From positions 310,001 to 374,000 of the forward strand of contig JAGTXK010000027.1 in NCBI GenBank assembly GCA_019096195.1: a stretch of DNA of 64,000 nucleotides, read 5' to 3'. The stretch is from Boletus sp. NGJ. Lineage: Eukaryota > Basidiomycota > Agaricomycetes > Boletales > Boletaceae. The notes under the pieces are model-generated. The model saw only the letters and a list, made by a program, of their open reading frames with translations. It did not search any database and was not told the DNA's origin. Positions 35,113-45,165 of this stretch are shown piece after piece (position 1 is the first letter of the stretch; the number at the start of each line of letters is the position of its first letter). Both the position numbers and the translations under genes were made by a program.

Positions 35113-36489
35113 TCAAAGCTTGGCTTGTGCTTGTGCCTTTTCTGCAAGCTGTTGTTCCCGGCGTTTTCGAGCGAGGTAAGCGCGCCCTGCCCGACTCGTA
35201 CTCTCCCTCCCGAGGATCTCAGAAATCCAGGCGCCTGTTCCTGCAAGCAAAGGAAGAGATATCGGGCCAACGTCCCATTTCGGATCCAAGCTGGACGGTA
35301 ATGTTCGTGAAGGTTCTGGGAGACGAGGGCGATTAACACGAAATGGTGCAAGGGGAGATGGGCTGACCAGAGTATGGCTCTCCGATATCACCGTAGAAAG
35401 ACTCTCCTGTGAGTGCGTACACGACGTCCTCCGTGGCGACGTTCCCAGTAGCCCCCGGGGAATAAGGACACCCGCCGAGTCCACCGACCGAGGCATCGAA
35501 CGCACGCAAGTCCATGTTGAGCGCGGTGAATATGTTCGCAAGTGCCGTTCCGTTCGTGTCGTGGAACTACTCAGGACGATGTAAACCAAGTTGCACATGT
35601 TCGATGCTCATACAGAAATACAGAAGGACACAAGCACTCACGTGTCCAGCGAGCCTGCTTGGGTCTATTTCCTTACAGACTTCTTCCAGAACTGCACGCA
35701 CGCTGGCTGGCGTGCCCGTGCCTGTAGTATCCCCAAGGCTAACCTCGTAACAGCCCATCTGTAGCAGCTCTCTTGAGACATCTCGCACCCTACGTGGATC
35801 TACGCGTCCTGAATATGGACATGTGACGATGACCGAAACATAACCGCGTACTTGGAGCCCCTTGGCACGAGCGGCGCGAGCTACGGGCTCAAGGCGGGCC
35901 AAGGACTCTGATATTGTGACATTGGTATTCGCCCGTGAAAATGCGTCCGTCGCGGCAGCGAATATCGCTACTTCTGTGATCGACGGTGGAGGCTTCGCGG
36001 CGGTATCATGGGAGGTGGAAGCGGAGAGAACGCGAAAAACTTCGTCAAGTCCTTTACCATTTGGGACGAGTACTGAGAGCTCAGCGTTTGGAATGGGATC
36101 GATTAGAGAAAGGACCTCTGCTGTCCCCGCCATCTGTTGTCGTATTATGGATTAGGACGACACGGGTGACAAGGATGAGAACGACAGACCTGAGGTACCC
36201 ATTTTGGACTCACGAAGCTGCCTGCTTCAATGTTTCGCAATCCAGCGAGCCCCAGCCGGTTGATCAGTTCTGCTTTGATAGGTGGAGGGATTGGCCGTGG
36301 TTCGTTCTGGAGGCCATCACGCGGGCCGACTTCGACGATGCGTACGAAGTTAGATTTAGTGGAGTAATACTGACCACCATGCAAGGGCACGACATACCTC
36401 AAGCTGGCAGAGCTTCGCTGCCAGCCTGAGACGCGTTTGTGTGCGCAAGAGCGAAACATGTCGGCGGCCGATTGCCACCGCCTCGGCAT
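35113..36489 (-). CDS. HMGCL: Hydroxymethylglutaryl-CoA lyase, probably mitochondrial
   Basis: Splits HMG-CoA to acetoacetate and acetyl-CoA at the end of leucine catabolism and in ketone formation. The ATG at 36489 begins [20 protein letters not shown], a basic, Ser-rich leader of about 45 residues that fits a mitochondrial presequence. The catalytic barrel starts [15 protein letters not shown]. Later motifs are [37 protein letters not shown] and the signature [17 protein letters not shown], with its catalytic cysteine present. About four exons are joined at GTCTGT, GTGAGT and GTCAGC donors. The last exon gives [20 protein letters not shown] and ends in a charged helix (KAQAQAKL), somewhat longer than usual. 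All exons read open. Confidence 0.93.
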
Positions 36490-36639
36490 AACTTGTAACA
36501 ATTTTGTTCGCCGGGGCAAGAATGAAAACCATCAATTACTGATTCCTACTAACGTCGGGTCGAACAATCGAGTTTGAGAGACCCACTAAGCGGACAAACC
36601 CAGATCTACAAGGCGTTTCCCATTCCTACATGCTAAACA

Positions 36640-37420
36640 CTATTCCCCCCTCTCCAAAAATCCCGTCCCTCCCACTCTCAGTTTGCTCATAAAGCTCTCA
36701 TACCATTTCGCGATGACGCCCATCGATACCATACTCTCCGGTCCCATCCCACCTGAAGGCACGAACCCGGACGCATAATTCAACAAATGGCGCGCGATTC
36801 TCTCTGCCAGCGCACCAGGATCGACCTGTTTCGTTACCGCGGAGGCGTCCGCGCTCAGCATCGAGTTGATCGTCGTCGTGGAGAGCGCTGCTATTTGCGC
36901 CGCGACCGCTTCGAGAGGCTCGACCGCGAATCCAAGGATGGCGGTGACGTCGCCGGTCGTGGTGGACGCGGCAGAGGTGAACGCAGACGGCGTACTCATA
37001 CCGGAGGCTGGATTAGACAGGGAAGAAAACGTGGAACGAAGGCGAAATATTGCGGATGGTTTTTCGTTGGAGAGCCTGTATTCGGAAATGGGTCCCAAGG
37101 GGAGTCAGATCTATGTCGTGTTTTCTACAGGGTTCGGGGGAGGGGAGCATAGGACGTACATGCCCAGTACTTGTGACCCTTTTCCTGGCCAAAAAAAGTG
37201 TACCGTAGCACCGTAGCCTTCGGGGAATGGCACTAGAACCGAGAATTGATGACGACGCTAGGGGGCGGATGGATATGTGGATATGCTCACCTGTTCCCAA
37301 TAGAAAGACGCAGACGTGGTTGACCTTTTCGGCAGCAGGAATCTCAAACAAGGCATGGGTCTCGTCTACCTGTTGTAGGTTGGTCTGGAGGAATCTGCCA
37401 GCTACGCAGCACCCGAACAT
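36640..37420 (-). CDS. OPI10: Hikeshi/OPI10 nuclear import factor
   Basis: Hikeshi carries Hsp70 through the nuclear pore during heat stress; yeast Opi10 is its homologue. Exons are 37420-37291, 37232-37160 and 37075-36640, 212 codons in all, about the family length. The start MFGCCVAGRFLQTNLQQVDE and EKVNHVCVFLLGT match the family N-terminus. VPFPEGYGATVHFFWPG is the conserved hairpin. VLGMLSNEKPSAIFRL aligns with the family's LLGFVTNGKPSAIF; using the AG right before CTCTCCAAC is what makes this joint match. The third exon continues GFAVEPLEAVAAQIAALS and ends AKWYESFMSKLRVGG, where the family has VLKWYENFQRRL. It is on the same strand as the HMG-CoA lyase gene, 150 bases upstream. Confidence 0.92.
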
Positions 37421-37806
37421 AATCGAGATGAGGGGTCAAGCAGTGCGAAGAGATCTGTCCGAGTATCGAATCAGTCGAGTTACGGGTGCGGACTGAAGGA
37501 TAGTGTTAGTTTCGACGACTGGTAGGTCGAGTGAGGATTATGGTTGCCAGAGGGTAAGGATGTCATGGAGCGATGATGACATGCATTCCACACTTTCCAC
37601 ACCGAGTTCCACCTAATTCCACAACGAGCGCGAACACACAACGGTCCACCACAGAACAATGGAATGGCTGCCTTGTAGTTTACAATACGGAATGCGGTGA
37701 TCATACCACCTCTACCAAATTCCAGCGGATGTACGATATCAAGATGCCAGGAATGTATGGGGTATCAGTGAAGGGCGTGGCCTTCCATCCGAGCATCATA
37801 GTAGGT
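37421..37806. other. Short intergenic region, Hikeshi promoter side
   Basis: 386 bases between the Hikeshi start and the stop of the sugar-nucleotide transporter, both on minus. It should contain the Hikeshi promoter. I found no TATA box or repeat that I would name. Confidence 0.5.
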
Positions 37807-39186
37807 CTACTCTGGTTTCTGGGACATGCTAACCTTCCCTCCCTCGACATCTTCTAGCGGTACTCTCTCGTACTTGTTGCCGTCCCTCTCGCCAGTTTTG
37901 GGTGATTGCGACTCGACATGCTTCAGCCAGGTGTACCAAATAGATCCTCCGAGAATGATCGCGATCGAAGAAGCGCGCCCACTACATTCAATCAGATTAG
38001 CTCGGGAACTCGCCGGTGCATCAGTGAAACACTTGCGTAGAGATCACATCACTAAATAGCCACATGGCTAACAACGACCCAGCAACGCCTCGAACAGCCG
38101 AAGAGACCATGTGCGTTATCGGAGACGTTACTTTGATAGAAAGTAGACTGGCAAGGCTCATCAAGAAACCAATGACACCCTGTGATGCCAATACCTCGTC
38201 AGCGAGCGTTCCAAGTGCGGGGATTGGGTACCTACGGTGATAACAGAGCCCCAGACGAACGTGTGCAATTCCGAAAGCCCACCAGAAGAGGGAACAACAT
38301 CGTCTGACCCAAGGAAGAGGCTCATGATAGCGGGTACCTCCCCCGCAAGGACGATAAGGGGAATTATGGTTACTGCACTCAGCAAGTTCGTATACCAGGA
38401 GAGGTGCATGGCACTGCCTTTGACCACATCAAGGCTCTTTTTGATCACAACAGAATGCACCGCAGTTATTGCGGAGCTGGCGACACCGAATCCAATGCCA
38501 AGCAACGCGATCGGAACGGCATCGAGGAAGATGCCGACGAAGAAGCCAAGAGTGACTATTGAGCATGCGACAAGGATACGGAGGGAAGGTCGTGTTTTCA
38601 AGAAGACATAGGAAGTCGCGACAGTGAATGGCAGTAACAGTCCACGTGCAACCTGATAGAACGAAGCGTCGACGTATTTGAGAGTGTAATTACTGAAACT
38701 GCGAACAAGTGAGCAGGCAAGCAAGTATGGCAAAGCAACGAGCCCACCTCAATCCGATGACGTTCAACACGACCATAGGCGCAAGTCCCTTAGCGAGTTG
38801 TGCATCAATGAACAGAGGTACTTGTATAAGTTTTGCCGCATGTGAAGCAAGGAAAAGGACAACAGCGATCATTAGTTGAGTGAACAGGAAAAACAATGGA
38901 GCTGAAGTCGACTGTAACACCCATTTATTCCTACAGTATCTCAGCCGGTATCAGTATGAGCATAAAATTCAGCGTACGCCATGACCATCTGGGAGGCTGT
39001 CATGAGCGGGCAATAGGGCACACCGAGGTGAGGCATCACATACCGCCAATGCTGCTACGAGATAGAACAACACCGTCCCCGCCTGAGGTTTCTTTAGTTC
39101 TCGACAAGCATTATGCACCGCTCATAACATACCACAAGGAGGTGGTTATTTTGCTGCTGCCCGCGCGCGCCATTTTGCGACGACAT
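37807..39186 (-). CDS. Sugar-nucleotide transporter, GDP-fucose transporter (SLC35C1) type
   Basis: A Golgi/ER membrane antiporter of the drug/metabolite transporter superfamily that moves a nucleotide sugar into the lumen in exchange for the monophosphate. At least seven exons. The start ATG at 39186 gives MSSQNGARGQQQNNHLLV, the GTATGT donor follows, and the next exons read AGTVLFYLVAALA and MVMANKWVLQSTSAPLFFLF. Several hydrophobic helices follow. LKYVDASFYQVARGLLLPFT matches the family segment LKYVGVAFYNVGRSLT, and KVTSPITHMVSSAVRGVAGS matches KFTSPLTHNVSGTAK. The C-terminus is GGSIWYTWLKHVESQ and a charged tail ending near MSQKPE. The substrate is inferred from family resemblance (GDP-fucose most likely). 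It is divergent from MRE11, and only 315 bases separate their start codons. Confidence 0.85.
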
Positions 39187-39501
39187 CGCTAGATGTGCGT
39201 ATAGCGCGGAGATGGAGATATTATCTGCTGAATTTGTTGAGTTGTTCAAACCTTGAGACTGGAGTTGGAATGTCTAAGGTCTGGCTCAGGTTCCTGCCTG
39301 TTGAGACTGTAGTCGTGTCGAAAGCGGCGCAGCCAGTAGTAGCCTAAGCGAAGCCTATTCGAGTCACGTGAGACTGAGCACCCCCCCGCGCGTCGCGTTA
39401 TATTATTTGGCGAGCATCCACCATCAGTGTCGTCTTCGAGGCCGGTTTGCGTTCGCATACATCGCTAAATTTTTCTAGTTTGGCCAAGTTAGTTTTTATC
39501 C
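39187..39501. promoter_or_regulatory. Shared divergent promoter region of the transporter and MRE11
   Basis: 315 bases lie between two divergent start codons (39186 minus, 39502 plus), so both promoters must be here or inside the transcribed leaders. A C-run and GC-rich patch occurs at 39376-39395, followed by ATATTATTTGG. The left 90 bases are repeated at 30538-30632. Specific factor sites cannot be assigned by eye. Confidence 0.6.
39188..39277 (+). repeat. Dispersed repeat, unit 2 (partner at 30538-30632)
   Basis: Same word order as unit 1: GTGCGTATAGC, GAGATGGAGAT, TTATCTGCTG, CTTGAGACTGGAGTTGGAAT. It begins just upstream of the transporter start codon. This unit is a few bases shorter in the middle. 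Confidence 0.75.
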
Positions 39502-42436
39502 ATGTCAGATAATAGCCGAGACTCGGTGCCTCCACCACCCACTATTCGGAATATTGGCAAGTGCTCCATTTCCCCCCTTTCTGGATCCAGACTCAAAACG
39601 TTGGATTTATTTAAGAACCGGACAACACAATTAGAATACTGCTGGCGACGGATAATCACATTGGTTACCTAGAGCGAGATCCAATTCGTGGCCAAGATTC
39701 TATCAACACGTTCAAGGAGATTCTAGAATTGGCAGTCAAGCATGACGTGAGTTCAGCTTCACTTGGGTGGTTGTCCTGTGCGAAACCATTCATTTGAGAA
39801 CCTCCATGTCAATCATTGTTCGCCGAGAACGCTGACAGGGATTGACCAGGTTGACTTTATTCTCCTTGCTGGTGACCTGTTCCATGAGAACAGACCATCC
39901 AGGGATTGCCTCTATCAAGTAACCGCTCTCCTACGCGAGTACACACTGAACGACAAGCCGGTTCAACTCGAACTCATGAGCGATCCAAATGAGGGAAAGG
40001 CGGAAGGATACAAGTACGCCACACAACCAGTCCTTAAAATACTGTGATGCTCATGCATGCCTAGTTTCCCAGCAATAAACTACGAGGACCCTAATTTGAA
40101 CGTTGGGATCCCTGTGTTTTCAATCCACGGCAACCACGATGACCCACAAGGTGCCGGCCCAGTAAGTATCACTCCGGGTGATACTCCATGCCCGTTGACC
40201 GCGCTTTCTAGGAAGGCGCACTATGTGCTCTTGATGTGCTCTCTGTGTCCGGTCTTTTGAATTACATGGGAAAGTATGATCTTCCCGTCTCAAACGCTGA
40301 CGCGCAGCAGACCGGCATCGCAATCAGACCGGTTCTCCTCCGTAAGGGCAGCACCTTCCTTGGTTTGTATGGCGTGGGCAATGTCAAGGACCAACGGATG
40401 CACTTCGAGCTTCGGAGCAACCGGGTGCGCATGTACATGCCTCGGAACAAGAACGAGTGGTTTAATATGTTGCTCCTTCACCAAAATCGGTACGAGCGTT
40501 AACATTGAACTTTGTTATAAACTCTTCTCATAAACGTCATTTACCTCCGTGCGGCAGTGTGCGACATGGTCCCCAGGAGTCGGTCCCTGAAAGCATGTTT
40601 GATGACAGCGTGGATCTCGTTGTGTGGGGTCACGAGCATGACTGTCGGATCGTACCCGAGTCTGTTGCTGGGAAAAACTATTTTATCACACAACCTGGAT
40701 CGTCGGTCGCCACTTCCCTCGCTGATGGCGAATCAATTGAAAAGTGAGTACGGTGCACCATGTGGTGATGGCGCTCAGACTTCAGGCTGCATATTATTCT
40801 CTTGCAGACACGTTGCGTTGGTGGAGATTCAGGGAAAAGAGTTTCAGCTGAAACCTATACCTTTGCGAACGGTCCGGCCGTTTGTTCTGGAAGACCTTGT
40901 CCTCAGTGAGGCCTCCGAGGAGGAGGGGTTTGATGTCAATGATCAGATCGCTGTCTCCAAATTTCTGAAATCTCGAGTGAACCAATTGCGCTTTAATTAA
41001 AGACAATTATTCTGACCGAAAGCAAATACAATAGGTGAACGCGTTGATTGAACAGGCTAATCGACTATGGGACGACCGAAACAAGAGGGCCGCCGAGGAT
41101 GGGGAGGGGGAGCTACCGCGCATGTTACCGCTCGTTCGATTAAAGGTGCTTTCAAACGTTTTCCTCAGCGTGGTCATTGTCGAACGCACATTTTCTCTAG
41201 GTGGACACGACGGGCGTCAGTGAAATGTCCAACCCCATCCGTTTCGGCCAAGAGTTCCAAGGTCGAGTCGCAAACCCACGTGACGTCCTCATCTTCCACC
41301 GCGCCAAGAAAACACGGTCTACTAAAGTTACGATCGACCAACCCGATCTCAGTATCGATGATCCGGAACTCTCTATTTCTGAAAAACTAACCAAGGTCCG
41401 GGTGCATACGCTCGTCAAAGAGTACTTGGCAGCACAAGAGCTGCAGCTACTTGGCGAGTCTGGTATGTCGGATGCGATACAAATGTTTGTCGAAAAGGAC
41501 GATTCGCATGCGATATCAACGTAGGTCGTCGCTTATTCATCTTGGATTACTTGCGAATTACCTCAGTCATGTGTCGACCACGTTGAGAGCGCTTATGAAA
41601 GGCGTACGAGCGAATGGAGAGTTGGACGAGGCTGACCTGGACGATATGGTGTGTCGTTCAGGTGTATCTTGCCCCGTAAACTGCACCACTGAGAGTTTTA
41701 TAGGTTAACAAGGTGAGGGAGCAGCATGACCAGGGCTACGTAGAACAGGCGGGAATAGGGAAGGCTGCAAAATCCAAGGTTGATTTACATTATCCCTTAC
41801 ATCTCTTTCAACACTAGTTAACACTGTCGATTTGTCAGGGTAAAGGCAAAGGCCGAGCGGAAGACTGGGATGAAGGTGCCTCCGTCGATTCGATGATGAT
41901 GGACATTGATGCGGCCGGATCGGATTTTGAAGTGCAATCAGACGAAGTGCCACCTGCGAAAGAGAAGGCGACGACCTCGAGGAAGCCGACCGCCGCAAAG
42001 AGAGCGCCAGCAAAGAAGGCACCAGCGAAAGGGAAAGGGGAAGAAGGTTGCGAGCGAATCGGAAGAAGTGATAGAACTTGACGATGATGAGGACTCGGAG
42101 GACGAGCCCGCGCCAGCGCCGACGAAAAGGACGAGCAGAGCTGCGGTGTTGAGGTTATCCGCGTTACTTCTCGGTTTGGACGCACTTGACTGACGAGCCC
42201 CAGCCAATCGACTGCCAAGAAAGCGCCAGCGAAGAAGGCGACGACCTCGAGGGCAAAAGCTTCGTCACAACAAGGAACGTTGTCGTTCGCACCTTCTGGG
42301 CGTACCTCGACCAGAGCGGCTGCGACGCGTGCAAGGGGCAAGTTGGCGAGTACGGTGCGTGGCGAGCCCAGGATCTCGTCTGGGAATAACCCACAGACGT
42401 CTGACCCCTCGATCGCAGGTGGACAGCGATGAGTAG
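39502..42436 (+). CDS. MRE11: MRE11 double-strand-break repair nuclease (tail frame shifted)
   Basis: The nuclease of the Mre11-Rad50-Nbs1/Xrs2 complex in DNA break repair and telomere upkeep. It starts [15 protein letters not shown]; exon 2 carries the first phosphoesterase motif, [13 protein letters not shown]. The others follow in order: [40 protein letters not shown] and [11 protein letters not shown], so the metal ligands are all present. The capping region runs through [20 protein letters not shown] and [19 protein letters not shown]. The tail is Lys/Ala-rich (KKAPAKGKG), then acidic ([13 protein letters not shown]), then TSRAAVL, and after an intron [20 protein letters not shown], ending ASTVDSDE. 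A GGGG run at 42037-42040 appears to hold one extra G, which shifts the frame before the acidic tail; the copy at 54.2 kb has no such shift. This may be an assembly error, or the tail may be truncated. The catalytic core is intact. Confidence 0.9.
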
Positions 42437-43275
42437 ACATACGTCTGTGCTTGTCTGTAATGCTCGATCGAAGCTGTCGGGATGAGTATCTTTTTACCTT
42501 GACTGATGTGAGTGTGGAAGGTGAGCCGAACGCAATACACTTGTGAGTGTCATAGACGCAGCACGCTCCCACGAAGGATGCATCGCTTGCTTGAGGGCGG
42601 ATTGGGGCGGATTTCTGTGTTTCCCGTCGTACTGAGGTATGACAGCAATACGCGGAAACTCGTAAGTATCTGCAAAATTCCGACGCCACACATCCCTCGA
42701 ACACGGAGCATAATCGCTCGGACCTGAGTCGGAGGGAGCAGGGCCGCCATCTAACAACATCATGATGCACCTAGACGTTACGGCGGGGGTTACCAAGGCA
42801 CAGCTGATGCACGCTTACATCACTCCTCCAGCTGTCTGGTGTTGAGTTCAATAGATTCAGGATTGACAGGGCTGCTGCTGGCTGCTGCAACTTTGATCCC
42901 GTGCATGAAGTGTGTGTGATTAGCATAATTTGCTACTCTTTGACGAAAGTCAATGCGATATTAACTTATACACTCTCGGCCTATGCATCGAGAGTTACTA
43001 CTGTACCCTGAGTGGCGAACATTTCTCAAAAGGCAAAAGGAGTGGCATTGACCAGATAAGTAGAGCCGGCATCGTTCATGATCCTGTCAATGTCAGGATG
43101 GAACATGATGTGCGTACGCTGGTGCCTTCACTTCGCTTCACACAACAACATCCGGTTTCCGACTTTCCTCCGATCATGCCTGCGGCCAGCTACCCAGTTC
43201 TCAACGACGGCAGGGTAACTCGAACTTGAGACGCACGTCCGGGTAAATCCTGGCAGACGTTGACACGCACTTTCC
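42437..43275. other. MRE11 3' flank and F-box gene promoter side
   Basis: About 840 bases without a gene. Its two ends recur next to the MRE11 copy: TGACTGATGTGAGTGTG at about 42502 matches 54738, and CCGACTTTCCTCCGATCATG near 43158 matches 54979. So the duplicated segment included this region, with a large internal loss in the copy. Confidence 0.65.
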
Positions 43276-44261
43276 ATGTCACTCGCTGACCCGCCCCACG
43301 AGATCGTCACGGTCATTCTCCGGACCGCCCTCGACGTGGCCACCCTCCCGAGTGATATCCTCTGCGTCTGCAGGCTCTTTCGCGACCTGGGGGCGGACTA
43401 TCTCTACACACACCTCAGGTTCACGTCCGCACATCAGCTCCACCAGTTCGCCCTCTCGAAAGCACCCCAACCGGTCATCATACCACGTTCCTTGGTGGTC
43501 GATCTCGCGGGGAAAGCACAACACGGCGTCCATCGCCACCTCTGTGATGCCCTGATGAAATGCCGACAGCTCGCAAGCGTCGCAGAGCGGACATTGCACG
43601 GTGACCGCGACGTACGGCTGAAACACGTCCGTCTACGGATGCACTCGTATTCAAGGGACTCCGCAGTCGACGTCCTCGAACAGGGAATGCAAGCGGTTAG
43701 GTGAGCTGTGACCGCAACGTTCTATCTCCCACCCTGCGAGACCCCAAGCGGTTGGCAGGCACAGGGATACTGTGTCCAAGATGGAATATTGACAATTGTG
43801 TGCTGGTCAAAGTCCAGATACGTTCGAATGGACGGGTCCAGACCCTGATCACCACTTCTCCACCGCTGTGAGTACACCGTATCACCCCCATCTCACAGAT
43901 TTCGTACGGATGTTGATTATCAACGAAACAATGAAACGAAAAGATCGTATCCCCGGTAGCTGCTTGCCTCTTCAAGCAGTTTTCGTCATGGTGCAACCTC
44001 AGGGAAATCACTGTTACGAATATCAGTTTCGCGACAGGTTCTGATCCAGACGGTTCAGGATTCCCACCTTTGATGGGGGACATTCCCAGCTTGCGCTCCC
44101 TTTACATCGGCCAGGCTACATTTTTGTATGCACAGGCGGTCGCAGGAATGCTTTGCGAGGGAAGAATGGCAAGACTGGACGTTATCCGGCTGGTGGATGC
44201 TTATTCAGAGAGTATCTGGGGACCGAGGTTGCGAAGATCGGACATAGAGAAAGCTGTCTAG
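43276..44261 (+). CDS. F-box-like protein
   Basis: Probable substrate adaptor of an SCF ubiquitin ligase. The first exon starts MSLADPPHEIVTVILRTALD and continues LPSDILCVCRLFRDLGADYL, the F-box pattern of agaricomycete proteins, ending at a GTGAGC donor after QAV. Exon 2 (near 43772) reads RWNIDNCVLVKVQIRSNGRV and stops at GTGAGT near 43869. A later exon reads LREITVTNISFATGSDPDG, then PPLMGDIPSLRSLYIGQATF and ARLDVIRLVDAYSESIWG, ending DIEKAV with a TAG at 44259. The frame stays open past the TAG for about 43 more codons (SEEQTAVIARIKRVVICEKK, then ERIMGGDRVEG), which look like real protein. So either a stop was gained or the C-terminus is spliced differently. The joint between exon 2 and the last exon is not resolved. 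Confidence 0.7.
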
Positions 44262-44444
44262 TTGTTGTGTTGCTCGGAGGAGCAAACGGCGGTGATCGCA
44301 CGCATCAAAAGGGTCGTAATATGCGAGAAGAAAATAGAGAGGATCATGGGCGGTGATCGGGTTGAAGGGACTCACATCCTAAACTGAATATTAGGTTGGG
44401 GCAGCGGTGAACGAGAATACACGATAGACGATTGAAACCAAACT

Positions 44445-45165
44445 TTACAGCTCGACCTCCCGAACGCCATCTCTGTCGACTACTTTGACTGTGTACCTTT
44501 CTGGACTGACTACTAATCGCTTGGAAATCTCCTGGATGCAACGTCTGAGCGTAGTCAAACCCTCCTCGAGTGTCGCATCTGGATTGTGGTATCTGAGGAT
44601 GACATCAGTACGTCACTCCTGAGTCCTAGATACCCCAATTGTGTCGATGGCCCACCTATCCAGCAAACTCAGTGCAAAGTAACTCCCATACCCATGCGCT
44701 GCAAAGGGCACCTCCACTACTGTTCCCAGATAGTCTACCCAATAGAGGTTCGGCTTGTGGTCCGCGAGGTCATATCCACCAATGAGCAGGTTGACAGAAT
44801 AAGGGTTTCTGGATCGTAAAGACTCGGCAAGCGAACGACGGATCCACGAAGCGGCAGCAGATGGGCGGAGGGGGTAGAGATTGCGAATTTGGTACAGGCG
44901 AATGTTACGTTCGACATACTCCGCAAACTGAATCGTATCGCCTTTAAAAAAAGGACCAAAGTTCACGTGGATCGGTCGTTTGCACGGACGCGATGGTGTG
45001 CGCATTCGACTGACCTGGTTCTCCAGAATATGCCATGAGCAAATGTGAGCTCAGCTCTTTGATTTTATCCTGGTCGTTCTTCATTTTGACGACGGATCGG
45101 GCAGCGGTCGTGTCCGCTGCGACGATCACATAGCCCTTTCCGGTTAATGCGAAGGAGGTCTCCAT
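44445..45165 (-). CDS. PRE1: 20S proteasome beta subunit (PRE1/PSMB2, beta 4)
   Basis: A non-catalytic beta subunit of the proteasome core. Three exons. Exon 1 starts METSFALTGKGYVIVAADTT and includes VKMKNDQDKIKELSSHLLMA and YSGEPG. Exon 2 (acceptor TTTAAAG) begins DTIQFAEYVERNIRLYQIRN, then LRPSAAASWIRRSLAESLRS and NLLIGGYDLADHKPNLYWVD. Exon 3 begins YHNPDATLEEGLTTLRRCIQ and ends VKVVDRDGVREVEL with TAA at 44445. Start, order and length match the yeast Pre1/human PSMB2 group; Thr is absent at the N-terminus, as expected for this inactive subunit. It is convergent with the F-box gene, with only about 180 bases between their stops, so the open frame after the F-box TAG runs close to this gene's end. 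Confidence 0.94.

Noticed and set aside
41835-42770. Long minus-strand open frame across the end of MRE11
   Set aside because: It is antisense to the Lys/Ala- and Asp/Glu-rich MRE11 tail, whose codon use keeps the opposite strand open; no family resemblance.
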